This document shows positions 45,195-57,254 of a DNA stretch of 64,000 nt, piece by piece. The translations under genes and the position numbers were made by a program. The notes under the pieces were generated by a model. The model did not search any database. It was given only the letters and a program-made list of their open reading frames with translations, and was not told the DNA's origin. Origin of the DNA: Bryum argenteum (Eukaryota; Streptophyta; Bryopsida; Bryales; Bryaceae); contig CM073324.1 in the NCBI GenBank assembly GCA_037043015.1, positions 22,336,097-22,400,096 on the forward strand, read 5' to 3'. Numbering within the stretch: the first letter of the stretch is position 1; each line of letters begins with the position of its first letter.

Positions 45195-46650
45195 AGAAAA
45201 GTTTGTGTATAATCATCAATCATAAGTCTCTAATCAAACAAGAAACAGTGGAACGGTAAGGGCTCTGTCCTTACTAGCAATAACTTACATGAAACTATAT
45301 ATTATTGAAACTACAAAATTGTGTGAATTTAAAAAGACATGAAACGTCTTTGGAAAAAATCTTGTGATTTTTATTTTAGAGAAAATATCTTGATAAACCT
45401 ATTTCACAAATCAATCAAATTTTAAATGTGTACGCATAACAGAATCAAAGTATGTTTTTCTTTTGAACATTGATAATGTCTTTGGTAGTTGAAATATACA
45501 ATTTATATGTTTATGAAAATCTGGCTAATATCTTCTGTAACTTCATGTTTGGCGTCTTAGCAAGGAGAATTTGTCCAAATATGATCTATCAAAGATTTTT
45601 GTTGATAAAGTGATTGTTAATGTTTGATATAAATTTTATTTGGTGATACAAGTTAGTATTTTTTTAAAATTTATTATTTTTATTTTAATTATTATTTTTA
45701 TTTTTTTAATTTATTTTTTAAAATTTTATTCTTTTACTCACATTAAAATCTCTGATAACAATAAGCGGACATTCAACTGATTGTTGTAGAATCTCCAAAT
45801 TACATGCAAATTAGTTGGATAAAATCAGTATACATCTATGTTGTGTATAGCATTTTGTTTACCAAAATTGAATAAAGCAATAACAATTGGGACCACTATA
45901 TGTTTTAGTGTAGCAAGATTTACATATCATATGATGTTCATATATCATAAGTATTCTATTCCAATCATAAGCATGTATGTACTTTTATCAAGAAGTATCA
46001 ATATAGTTCATTACTTCATCCGCATGTTGTACCTATATAGTCAAATTTCGACCAAAAATTGTAAGAATACTAGAAATTTTTTGGGTTTTTTTTGAAGTTT
46101 TAGGAGGCTGCCCTTCCAAAAATGAAAAATCTTTGAATTGGGTCTTTTTGGAACTTCAGTAGTGGTTTGGTACTTATGTTATGAATATGTTAAAGAAAAA
46201 ATTCAAAAATTGTCCAAACTTAAACTTCTCGTTAAAAACTTAAAACCTAAAGTTTGTAGATGACAGTTTTAAAATTAAAATTTAGCTTTGTATAGTTCAC
46301 CACATACACTTTGGAGTATAGGGAGCAGTCAATAAAAATCTTAAGCAAACATATGATTTTTAACCCCTTCGAATGGCCTGTAGAAAATCCCCAAAAACCC
46401 ATTTTGGCTTTTGAAGATCTTTAAGGGTTGAATAAGCAATCGCCATCAATATGCTCATAAAAAGTAACGCAGTGTAAATTACATTCTTCTAATTTAACAT
46501 CTAAGAGTTCTATTAAAATAATTATATTAAAAAGGATAATTATCTAAGTAGTGAATGTTTTAAAACATAAACGGAGTTTTTATGATATAATCAGAGTATT
46601 CGTGAATTAATTGGGTTTTGTGAAATGAACAAGATTTTATGAAATAAAAG
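45195..46650. other. AT-rich intergenic DNA
   Basis: T/A low-complexity near 45660-45735. A weak TTAACCCC / GGGTTGAA pair at 46360-46432 is too short to call an element. No gene. Confidence 0.35.
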
Positions 46651-46900
46651 GTGACGTCCGTAGTGATGTGCCTAGTGATACATAGTGCTTGTTTAAATTG
46701 TGCTTTTAATAATATCAAAATAAATGATTAGATTTGTCACTTTTCTTAAAGTTCTTAAGAGGTAATGAGTATTACGGTAGCCCACTGGAATGGTACATTG
46801 ACAAATGACAAATACAATAATTTATCTTGATGTTATTGGACGCACATACAATTGAGAAAAGCACTCTCCGTTATTAGGGACAAGTCACTACAAACATCAC
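46651..46900. mobile_element. Foldback/MITE with ~85-bp arms
   Basis: 46651-46735 (GTGACGTCCGTAGTGATGTG, AGTGCTTGTTTAAATTGTGC, AATATCAAAATAAATGATT) is an imperfect complement of 46817-46900, leaving about 80 bp between the arms. Related single arms occur at about 48625-48690 and 59650-59760. The outer sequence near 46886 (CACTACAAACATCACTTTCA) begins with CACTA, but without a transposase or matched target duplications I do not assign a superfamily. Confidence 0.6.
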
Positions 46901-47936
46901 TTTCAATGCCATTTTATATTGGTAAAAATCTCATATGAAACACGTAAGAACTTACGTTACAAATTTGTGTATTTGTATGTATATCACCCTTTTCATCCTA
47001 TTGATATAAGATTCATAACTCTTAATCAATTTTGGTTTTATAGCTTAGATTGAAGTAAAATTAGCTTTAACCTCATTAATTCTCACAACTTTATATTAAT
47101 TTCAAATTGACTCCTTCGCCTCATTGCAGAAACCATCTCCTTTGGCTCGACCTAGTCATTCTTGTTGTCACTGATCAAGTCGATTAGTGCATATTTGACT
47201 TAGAAACTTCCTCTGACTTCGATAATGCTTCTTCCGATTTGACAATCTTAGAAACCGTAAGTGAACGTTGTCAAATCGTAAAAGCAGGCTGTGCGCAGGC
47301 CTAATAGACCAAATTCATCATGCATTCTCAAGTGTCTGCAATTAAACACTTGGAACATCAAATTTGAATGCAATGTCATCAGCCATGATTAAAAAACCAA
47401 AAACAAGAAAACCAATGTTTAGTACTTTGCAAAAGAATTGTATTCTCCTCGTTGATTGAATCCTTTTATTAGTTATTGAAAACTAGTCACAGTTAAATTA
47501 CTAAACTCTAGTCATTACAGTTCAGTGGCATAGGCAACATACTTCTAATTTTTAAAGCACAACCATATAGTCGAACCTAACTCATAACATATTTTTAATT
47601 TCAAATAACAACTATATTGTCAAAACCAACTCATATTGCAGTATACAAAAAACATAACAAAGAAATTTAAGTTCTCCTTACTATTATGTGAATGAGTTGA
47701 GAAGATAAGTGTAAATTTATCTAATAACTATCTAGCATCTTGTGAGATACTATAGTATCTACCTTTAACTATAAGGGCTCTACATGGTGAGGAATTAAAA
47801 AAAAAGAATTTTAACTCCCAAAGTTTCAAGACTAGTAGATAACAACCTTCAAGTGATGTCTCTAATGTCTCCAATGACTTGTTTATAATAACACAAAAGT
47901 GTTAGTTTTAATTATGTTTTTCTAATAATAAAAAAA

Positions 47937-47969
<33 letters not shown>

Positions 47970-48057
47970 TATTATTTTTATTTTTTTTTCATCACTTTTC
48001 TTTAAATTTTTTAGTAATCTAGAAGGCCATAGCATGTTAATAAAAAATAAAATAAAA
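46901..48057. other. AT-rich intergenic DNA
   Basis: Contains an AT microsatellite at about 47946-47970 and A/T runs. No gene. Confidence 0.35.
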
Positions 48058-48060
48058 TAA

Positions 48061-48469
48061 AGGCCTATTCGCACCTGGCCTTAGAGGAGGTTTTAGGAGG
48101 GGGTCTTAACTCCATTAAAAAGTGTGTGTTCTCACCTACATTCATTAGTAATTACCAATCCTACATGGATGTCCACATGGCACACTTTAAAGAGTAGGGT
48201 ATTAGCAAACATTTAAGAGGACAAAAGAGATTTGAGCAATAGTAGGAAATACTTATGGGAGCACCAATATTGGAAAGATTCTCAAATTTTCCTCACTTAA
48301 GAGTGGTCTTATGTATTGTCCTACTTGAGGGGTCATTACGTAATCCTCTTACTATTGATTACACCTTTACAAACCTCATTGATGACACGAAGAAGGTATT
48401 CCTCCCCAAATTGTGGGGGTGTTAAATTTTTAGTCACGCTCTTTGCAAAGGCCAAGTGCGAACGGGCCT
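48061..48469. mobile_element. Tourist-like MITE, 409 bp, TAA target duplication
   Basis: The left end is AGGCCTATTCGCACCTGGCC and the complement of the right end is AGGCCCGTTCGCACTTGGCC, 17 of 20 identical. TAA flanks both sides (48058-48060 and 48470-48472). A GGCC-containing terminus with a 3-bp TAA duplication is typical of PIF/Harbinger-derived MITEs. A possible transposase source of that superfamily lies at 56283-57130, though no link between their ends is shown. Confidence 0.82.
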
Positions 48470-48472
48470 TAA

Positions 48473-50179
48473 GGAAAAGTGAAAAATATAAATATTTTAT
48501 TTTAATATCTTTAAAAGCAGAAATAAAACAAGGACTATGAGTTACTACAAGGTAACTTTTGGTGCCGCCTTGTACTAGTACTTAAAGCATACAAATAGTT
48601 CCTTGCATTAGTAGAAACGGCAGTAGAAGTAACCTCTGTAGTGACAAAGAGTGCTTGTTTTAATTAAACTTTTAACGACATCAAAATAAATCATTATAAG
48701 ATTCATTTTTTCCTAAGATTTTATTATCATTAGAAGAAAATTGCAAGAAAGTGACGTCTTGAAACACAAGAATTTCTTTCATTCTGCACTACTAAAAAGA
48801 GAGGTGTTTTGTGGTGTGAAGCACATAGTAAACTTAATGTATGATGCAAGTGTACAAATTAGAGTTTTGCCATGTACTTTATGTGATTAGCACATGGCAA
48901 ACATTTGTACTGTGCTATGCTATCTATAAACTATGCAAAATTTTCTAGGTAAAATAATGAAGTTAAAGTGGTAAATTCAAAAGATGCATGCCATGTGTCA
49001 AAACATCATGAGTTAAAAGTTTAAACACTTTCCTCACAAATAATGTACTTGATGCTATGATTTTTGAGGATGTAGTTACGACATAGATTATGGACGACTT
49101 ATACTATTTAATGAAGAATAGAAATATTGTGAAAGTGTACATTTTGAGAAGTATGTAAATATTGAGCATGTCTTTATCTATTTACACCTAAAAGTTTGGA
49201 GGGTCGCTCGATGGCGAGCTGTTTATCGAAAAGAGTGTCACTTGATTTTGTTTCTACTTTTTTACAGCTTCGTTCGCTACCGCTACTTCATGTGCCATCC
49301 TCTCTCCTTCAAACCTACCAAATCTTTCAAAAATATTTTATAGGTTGTTGGTGTAAAACTAACCTGCCAAGAAAATAAACTAAGCACTTACAAATATTTT
49401 AATCAAGAAGAGATAAAGTCAGATAAAGTTGAGTGATTGATAGTGAAGTGAATACCTTTCCAAAGATAGATTTTAAGTGTAAACCTTTGATATGGTTCAC
49501 TTTGTCAGAAAAGCCTTACCACGTGGAATTAATATAATTTTACATATTGAATTTCAATAAGCTATATAAATTAGCTATGTGGATGAATACTTGGTGCGAG
49601 TTTGGTATGATTATATTTGTTATATTGATTTTATGTGCATTGTTAATTTTTTCGTATTTTTACAAGATATGATATTCCGAACGTAAAAATACAAGAACTT
49701 AGATACCTTAAATAAGTGTCAATTAGTTTAGCCTAAAATACTTAGGGATTTAAATTGCCTATTTAATTTTGTTTGTTCAAATTTTTGATTTAATATGAGT
49801 AATTATTTATGAGTAGTGGGACTTAATCATGAAGGTAAATCCTTCGTTCGTTAATTGAATTTAAGGGTAATTGAATGATGAATGAATGAGTTCGTTAGGG
49901 TTTTTGGGGCAACTACGTTCAGTTGAGCTCTCTTCCTTTCTATCCGGCTCTTGGTTGCTTGTTGATTATTTTTGGGAGTAGAGTCTGTGTGTAAGTTTTT
50001 TGAGAGATCCTCTGTTTGGGGTTGCATGAGTTGTAGAAGGTCAAGTGCTTACGATTGCATAAGATCAGAACTAGAGTTGCTTAGAGTGATTGTTCTTGGA
50101 AGGATCTCGCGTTGTTTTGTGTGAAAGTTAGGAAGGAAGCTAATATTGGGTGTGCTTGTTGTTGGAAGGTGTTATAAAA
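48473..50179. other. AT-rich intergenic DNA
   Basis: Contains one arm related to the foldback at 46651. No gene recognised. Confidence 0.35.
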
Positions 50180-50600
50180 CCCTTTTTCAACAAGACCAAG
50201 CTCGTCCTAAACGGATCAACGTCAAAGAACAGGTGGCCGTTTGCGTGAAAGAGGTTTGTTGTGGCGGCAAAATTAAAAGACTGACTTGAGGTACGATAAT
50301 TCATGATTGACAACGAATCATGAGACAAGCCTTTAAATTTACGAGCGTCATGAAGCTTTCCTTCAAACAAGACTAAGTTTGTTCTCAATGGATCAACAAT
50401 GGAGGAGTGGTGGCCGTTTGCGCGGAGGAGGTCTACTGTGCGACATAATTCAAAAACCAACTTTGAGGTGCGATAACTCACGATTTTTACAACGAATTAG
50501 GGGACAAAACTTTGAATTTAGAAGCGTCATGAAGCCCTCTTTCAACAAGACTAAGCTCCTCCTCAACGGATCAACGACGAAGGGGTAGCGACCGTTTGCG
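50180..50600 (+). repeat. 178-bp tandem repeat, about 2.4 units
   Basis: AACAAGAC starts at 50189, 50366 and 50544 (spacing 177 and 178). Each unit contains CAACAAGAC(C/T)AAG, ACGGATCAACG or a variant, GTGGCCGTTTGCG, AACGAAT and GAGCGTCATGAAGC. The third unit stops partway. Units have diverged by point changes. No family recognised; it may be the tandem-repeat region of a decayed retroelement. Confidence 0.75.
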
Positions 50601-52251
50601 TGACCGAGTGTTCAGCGGTAGCCGGAAAAAACATAAAAAAGCCCATCCTTCTCAATTATTTGACATTTAATTGTGTTACATTTGATTTCATGTGTGTGGT
50701 TTGATAAGAACAATTTTTCTGAAAACTGGTGGCTTTAGTCATTCAAAACGTATTGTGTGATTTGCATTAATTTTAGTTCTGTGCTTGGGTTGTGCATGTT
50801 GTAGTGATTTTCAGCTGGTCTTGTATGCTTTTGTATGTTGGTTTGCGGATTGACGGGCATTACAGAAGGGCTGCTCGATTTCTCTTAGAAAAACCTAGTT
50901 ATTTAAATCTTGCTTTGCATTTGAAATTGCTTCTAGATCTTTTTCTAGGATTAAATGGGTGTTGAAATTGCAAGGTTGGTGTTAAGTATTGCAAATCTAG
51001 TTTATGTATGCTAGGTTTTGTGTTGTAATGTGTTATATTGATAAAGTTTGGAGATTTTTATTATGATTTGGCCCATTTGATCCCTATTATTGAATTTTAG
51101 ACTTTAGTGGTCAATTGGAGGCCATCTGAGCCTCCCAACGCCACATTTGGTGAATTTTGCGTTTAAATTTACTGTCGGGCCTACTTGGTTGATTGAGATT
51201 TAAGTCTATTAGCAAAACCGAGTAATTCATTGCTTAGAGGGTCATATAATTGCCACACCTCACGGACCTTTGTTGCAATTTCCCGGAAACCTGAATTTGT
51301 GCTTACACCAAGCAATGACATAAACATCCTCGAATAATCCCATGGGCTGCAACATCACAGGTCAAAATATTCTAGAGCTGCCTAATTCTACCTATTTCTT
51401 CAAACCCTCATGATAGCTGCAAAAAAATTTAATTGAAACTATGTACTAAAAATAATTATAGTCACTATGAATATGTTATCGTATTCTTTGATTGGTATTG
51501 TACACTTCAAGTGTGAAGAAAATGCGGTTAAAATCGATGAGCAATTCAATCGATAAGAAGAGAACCATAGAGATGGGTTGATGGAGAGTGAAGACACCTA
51601 TCTATTGCTTTGAAGCAATGGACTTCAAAAATGCTAAGAAAATGAGACCATAAGATGCATTCATATACATTAACATTCACCATCACACAACCCTCAGCAC
51701 TCCATAAAATGTAATAAAGATCACATCAAACAATCGAGGGAGAAAAATACATCTGGATCCAACTGCAGCTGAACTTTTGGCCACCAAAGTGGCCGGATCT
51801 ATCTCCTCCTTGTTTGTCTTAAAGTAGGCAAGGAGTCCACAAAAAACCAACTTAAAAACGCAACATAATTCAAAAGCACGCTCTCTGATTTCTTTTATAA
51901 CTCAAGCTATGCAGCCTCAAAGTTAGGTGTCTAGCTGCCCTCCACCACGAATTTGCTTCCACTAAATCGAATGTAATTCCTCCGTCTAAGCTCCAACAAG
52001 CGTAAGCCTATGATTTTTGGATAGCTGACTCTTAGACGCTCATCTCTTTTAAACAACTTGCGCAAATTCGTATCGAGGTGATTGCTACGCCTCTCAAAAG
52101 TCGGCAGATCCAGATCTTGATTGAGAAGTCCACCTCTCTTCCTTCTCTTCCTATGTACACACACTCATCACACCACCAAGCATTCCACACCCTCTTGTAA
52201 CATGATTTTTTCCATCATGTAATTCAAATCATGTCACTTCCCACACAAACT
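50601..52251. other. Intergenic DNA
   Basis: Mixed AT-rich sequence with no credible gene. A reverse open frame of 77 codons near 51931-52164 is Arg/Leu-rich but has no supporting feature. Confidence 0.35.
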
Positions 52252-52520
52252 TTAACCCCTAAAGGCCCATGATGTTTTGGGAGCTTGAAATCCCAACACT
52301 GACCACTATGTACTAATGCGGGTACGTCCAATATTTTTGGAAATTTTTGATAACTTCAACCGTATGATCTTGAAGTAGACTACCATAGGTAGTAGTGTGA
52401 AAATTTTCAACCGTTGGATCATCACTGGATGTGAGATCATAACATTTGAAGTTGACTGTAAATTTTTTTTGGCCTTGACCGTAAAAGCCGAATCGGCGGC
52501 CGTGGGCCTTTAGGGGTTAA
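52252..52520. mobile_element. TTAA-MITE, 269 bp, perfect 18-bp ends
   Basis: The left end TTAACCCCTAAAGGCCCA is exactly repeated in complement at the right end. The interior has CAACCGTTGGATCATCACTG and ACAACTTTGAAG-like motifs (ACATTTGAAGTTGACTG) reminiscent of, but more diverged than, the other short copies. It is the clearest pair of ends in the family. Confidence 0.9.
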
Positions 52521-54274
52521 TCATGTTCCTCACTTTTTTCACACAACACACAAGAGAGAGAACAAGAGGTCTCTCACCTTAGCAAAAGGAGAGACAAGAA
52601 AAAGAAAATGAGAGCATAAAAAAAACATGAGGGGAGAGAGGAAGCATTAGAGAGGAATTTTCATGTCTTACCTTCCTCCTTACCTTTTGTATTTTTACAT
52701 TTACCTATTTCCTTTTACTCTAAAACTATTTTACGTCTCATATTCTTCAATTCTAACAATTTAGTCATTCTTTCTGACATACAGATATGCAATTGTCACC
52801 AAGTTGTCATTTTCAATGTTTTTCATAATTAATATAATAACTTCCTACCCTATTTCTATAAATTCCAATCAAATGCGCTTAGTCCATAAGAAATATACCA
52901 ACTACTATAATCAAATGCATTTTGCATCTAGATATGGAGTGCCAATATAGACGGCTAATATGTGAGCTATTTAGATGGCTTTTAAAACCTCACGCGAAAA
53001 TATCTATACTCGTTCGATATATTCATTATAAGCTCGCTTGAAACACAATTTTTTAGAAAAAAAAATAGTACAATTTAGAGGATATAACAGACACTAAAAA
53101 GATCTCACAATGATGAAGGAGATATGTATCGAGACGAGCCTAGTGAAGGAATCCAAAGTTGATCAAGTGAGAAAATAATAGCGATGTCTGGATATGTTAT
53201 TATAGATGAAGACCAAATTTTAAGTACAATTTTTAAGACTAATGTGATTGTAAGGCTTTGAAAATAAAATTTCCATCTTTGAAGTAGAGAGGTCACACAA
53301 GTGTAATTACAATGAAGCTCACCTAATTTCTTCAACTTCTCTGTTGTGTGCAATCTCAACTTTTCAAGCCACCAAAATTTGACGTCCCGTGCTGATTGTT
53401 CAAAAGCTCACAACTTCTTCCTCTCTACAAGAAGTCAGGTACCTGATTCTTCCAAGGTACAAAATTGAGCTCGATCTAGTCTTGCATGTTCTAGCATTGA
53501 TCATCTTGAACTCGACCATGAAAATTCTGTAATTTCAACTTTCAAGCATGTATGAATTCTCGAAGAGATTTACCGAAAATCTCAAGCTTCGTTCTTTGCA
53601 TAAAGAATGTGTGAGCACTCCAATTAATCTTGTGTACGTTGATCTTTTTTTGAAAATAAGTGCAATCCTTGTGTACTGCAAAAAAAGAGGATGCTAGCAT
53701 AGTATATGCCAAGCCTTGGACAACGAACAAAAGACATGAATTCTATGAATATCCTAATACTTTGAGCCCCGCTGAAAACCTTTGTGAGTGCAAATTACCC
53801 TGCATGGATGGTACTTGTTGAAGAGGATCCAGTAGTAGTGCATACCTCCCGCCGTGACCTCCCGCATGCTTGCAATAAGCTTGCGCGCATGAGCCAAAGA
53901 GCTCCGTTTGAAAGCGTTTGTGCGGCTCCGACATCTCCGTGTTTGGTCAAAACCTAGGCAGAAGGAAGAGTGTGCTCTTCGCGTGCGACTTCCGTTTGTT
54001 TACCTCTTCCCCACTTTTCTCAATCAATCACGTGCAAGATACAATAGTAGACAAAAATTAATGCTCACATCCACACCCTTCCTTACGAACATGAATCTAA
54101 ACCGTCTCTGAAAGGGCTTCTACCAAGTGAGTGCAGAAGGACTCTTTCAAGAACTCCTCCAGGGACTCAAGTGACTTTAGAGACTATCGAAAGAGGTTTA
54201 GAAGACTCACAATTGTGATTAGGATTTATTCTATTGTGAGCAATTTTAGTCTTTTTGTTTTTTTTTTTTTTGCA
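52521..54274. other. Intergenic DNA, left flank of Harbinger remnant
   Basis: No gene recognised. The left end of the PIF/Harbinger element should fall in the right part of this stretch, but I found no inverted-repeat partner for it. Confidence 0.35.
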
Positions 54275-55146
54275 ATGGGTGACTTAAGAGATAGCCTATT
54301 GGCTTTTATGCTTGAGGATAGCCATATGGAGGTTGAGGAGACTCAAAATGGGGTTTCAAAGGCAAGCTATGAGAGAAAGTAGAGTGATAGAGTTCTCCAT
54401 TTTTTGTTCAAAATTGTTGAGGAAAAGTATTGGGAGTATGATAAAAAGGCTTTCAAGGCGGAGAATTGGGATTACTTTGTCGACGTCATCAATACACAAT
54501 TTCCAAAGGAGACTCTACGTACCGGCAAACTAACAAGGGAGAAATGGGGGAAGATAAGGAGTTTATATCATGAAGAGAAGGAGAAGCAATCGGCGACCGG
54601 AGCAGCACCTTTAACATGGACTCCATGGTTTGCCCTTTTTGATGGTATGTATTCTGACACTGCTAAGTCAATGGCATTCCAAATGGTAATTATCAAGGGC
54701 GCCTTTCTTTGTGCAAGGAGAATGAGAATAATGTGCATGTTTTGAGTGATGAGGATGTGATTCTTCAAACTCCACTGCTCCCTCTTTCTTCCTCTATGAC
54801 TTCCAATCTCACTCCCCGCTTTAAGACTGCTAGGGCTCCTAGATGTGAGAGGCAAGTGAACCGCAACGCCAACAAGAGAAAGCGCAAGATTTTGGAAGGT
54901 GATAATGATATAGCCATTGCCATTTCTTCGATTGGCTCTAGTCTTCTAGGGTTGGAGAAGATTGACAAAGAAGCTGATTGACAACGAGGAGGGGCGCAAA
55001 TTAACTATGAAAGAGAATTTGCAGATCGCGACCCTATTTGTAAATATTCTGAAGAAGAAGGATCTTTCTACTTCTTGATTCTAGTTGAGATGTTTGGGTT
55101 TGATTTTACCAAGGCTTGCAATTTTTGCAAATCTTCAAGGATGTAG
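54275..55146 (+). pseudogene. PIF/Harbinger ORF1, SANT/Myb-like DNA-binding protein, broken
   Basis: This second protein of PIF/Harbinger elements binds DNA and brings the transposase to the ends. From ATG 54275 the frame reads 35 codons to an in-frame TAG at 54380, continues in the same frame with a SANT-like trihelix (WDYFVDVINTQF, GKLTREKWGKIRSLYHEEK, WTPWFALFDGMYS), and shifts frame near 54700 (LCKENENNVHVLSDEDVILQ). A basic stretch (NANKRKRK) and a helical tail (SSIGSSLLGLEKIDKEAD) follow before a stop at 54981. One stop plus one frameshift make it a pseudogene. It converges on the transposase at 56283-57130. Confidence 0.75.
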
Positions 55147-56282
55147 TTACTACCTTTTCATTTGTTTTAAAGTTTATTGGTTTTATAGTGTATTTTCTAC
55201 ATCAATAGAAGTTTGTCTATTTTGTGTTGAATTTAAATGATACCTATAACTCTATAATGACATGAAATTCCTAAAACCATGTAACTAAGTAACTGATTAA
55301 ATCTGTGTATCTCATTTTGAAATTAATTTCTCATATTTCAAAGTAGAAGGGGCTTTTTGAGGTAAATAGAAAAGGGTTAAGGAAAAGGGGTTTTTATATT
55401 AAAAAGTACTTAATTAGTATCCTATAAATATTATGGAAGCATCAAAATGGCTTTAGAAAGATCCAAATCACTTTTCACAAATTACTTTAGCTTACCTCTA
55501 CCGACCAGAACTTTGAATAATTGGTAGAAAATATAAAGAAGGTGAGAAAATTAATAATAAATAATAAATACATCAACTAATTATGACACTGTAAAAATGA
55601 TTGTGGTGTTTAAAAATTTTTGAAAACGACGCATCTATATGCTATGAGTTCCTTCCAAAAGTTTTTACTCATTGGAACTTTGAATAGTAGACAAAAAACA
55701 AATAAAATGTGGGTGAAAAAGATTATTGTACTTGAACTAGCTAATAAAAACCTTATAAAAATGATGGGATCATAAAATAAATCATTGAAGTAACGCATCT
55801 ACATGTCATCATTTATGTGGACCCACCAGAAATTTGAATAAAGAGGTGAATAAAAAAGTTATGGAAAGATGAGGATTTTATATCTAATATATTTCTCAAA
55901 TTACTCAAGATTAATTTGATTTATGAAAGGAAGGTGTGTATGCAAATGTATTAAAAATTAACATGATGGAGGTGGTTTTTAGGTTTGTAATAGCCAATAA
56001 GGACCCTAAAAATATGTTTGATTCATCAAATAATTTATAAGAAGAATCGGGCTATTTTTCTTGAATTACTGTAAAGTGGCTTAAGTGACTAGAATTTCGA
56101 ATAATAGAGAAAATTTTGATAAAATAAAAGAAGAAAATATTTTTAAATCTTAAAATAGCTAATAAACACATTATAAAAATGATAGAATCATAAAATAATA
56201 CACAACTAAGATTACATCACTCATTTGGATTATTATAAACTCATTGAGTAAAAAAGTGCATTTTTCAATGCTTCTTTATCCC
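55147..56282. other. AT-rich spacer between Harbinger ORFs
   Basis: Contains several decayed copies of a pattern around AAAAATGAT(T/G)..CATAAAATAA..ACGCATCTA, seen near 55595-55630, 55755-55800 and 56175-56200. No gene. Confidence 0.4.
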
Positions 56283-57130
56283 TCATTGCAGGCCCACCTT
56301 GTCTAAAGACCGGGAGACGGACGTTTCAAATCCAACAAGGGGATCTACTGTATCCACACCCCTAGCTACAAAAGGCTCTGCCTTGTGCCACATCTCACAG
56401 TAGTTGTGCAACCAACAACAAGCCACTGTAATTCTAGCTGCTTTATCTAATCTAAAATTAAAATGCCTCAAAATTTTCCACCTAGTTTTCAAACTGCCAA
56501 AAGCGGTTTCTATTATAACTCGTCCAAAATTCATTGAGAAATTAAATCTCTTTTTGTCAACATCATTAGGAACATTGAATTTTTTCATAAGAAATGTTCT
56601 AATGGGATAAGCAAAATCGCCGACTAGGAAAGGTGTGTAATTCACACCACCAACATCCTAAATAAGAGTTTGCAATTTTTGACACTTGCTCAAATCTTTG
56701 TACAAACTAGATACTTTGAATTGACCACCATCATGCACACCATCTGGTTAAGTAGCACAAACATTCCAAAATATACGTTTGGAGTCACATACCGCTTGCA
56801 AAAGTACGGAGTGGAACTTCTTCATGTTGTAAAAGTTTTTAGACGCCGGTGTGACAGCTTGACTAGGCCGCTCTTCCAAGAGAATGTATATACCATCTAT
56901 CGCCTCACACATCCTGGGAATCCCTGTAAGAGCCTCAAAATCATGGATAATGGTTTGCAAACGCTCTCTTGTAGGGATAAAAATGCACTGGAAAAACAAT
57001 TTGGTCTCACTAGAGAGAACCTCACAAACTATGTCCACATATTTCCTTACTACTGATGCTCCTACCTTAAAACGGTCCGCCGTATGTACCGGACCAAACC
57101 CACGACTCCATGAGCTAATCTACAAAGAAC
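56283..57130 (-). pseudogene. PIF/Harbinger transposase (HARBI1-type, DDE_Tnp_4), nonsense mutations
   Basis: One continuous reverse frame from about 57105 to 56283 broken by in-frame stops at 56750-56748 (TAA) and 56660-56658 (TAG). Upstream it reads GPVHTADRFKVGASVVRKYV, then IPRMCEAIDGIYI with the first Asp, PDGVHDGGQFKVSSLY after the first stop, LVGDFAYPIRTFLMKKFN with the second Asp and RVIIETAFGSLKTRWKIL with the catalytic Glu. All three acidic residues survive, so decay is through nonsense changes and not loss of the core. Together with the SANT pseudogene it marks one PIF/Harbinger element whose ends I could not find. Confidence 0.9.
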
Positions 57131-57254
57131 ACAAGCAACTATCTTCTTAATCTCTAATTGCGGCCTAAGTTAATGAACACAATTACTTTTCAAGAATGGA
57201 TTTAACATTTCCAACAAGTTGTTAAAAGCGGGAAAACCCATTCTATAAAATTGC

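Noticed and set aside
46360-46432. Very small TTAACCCC ... GGGTTGAA element
   Set aside because: Only about 73 bp, the right end is not TTAA, and no interior similarity to the family is visible.
51931-52164. Arg/Leu-rich reverse frame of 77 codons
   Set aside because: No recognised domain, no neighbouring exon and no repeat support.
52521-57254. Attempt to define terminal inverted repeats for the Harbinger element
   Set aside because: I compared sequence left of 54275 with sequence right of 57130 and found no matching pair, so the element's borders are left open.
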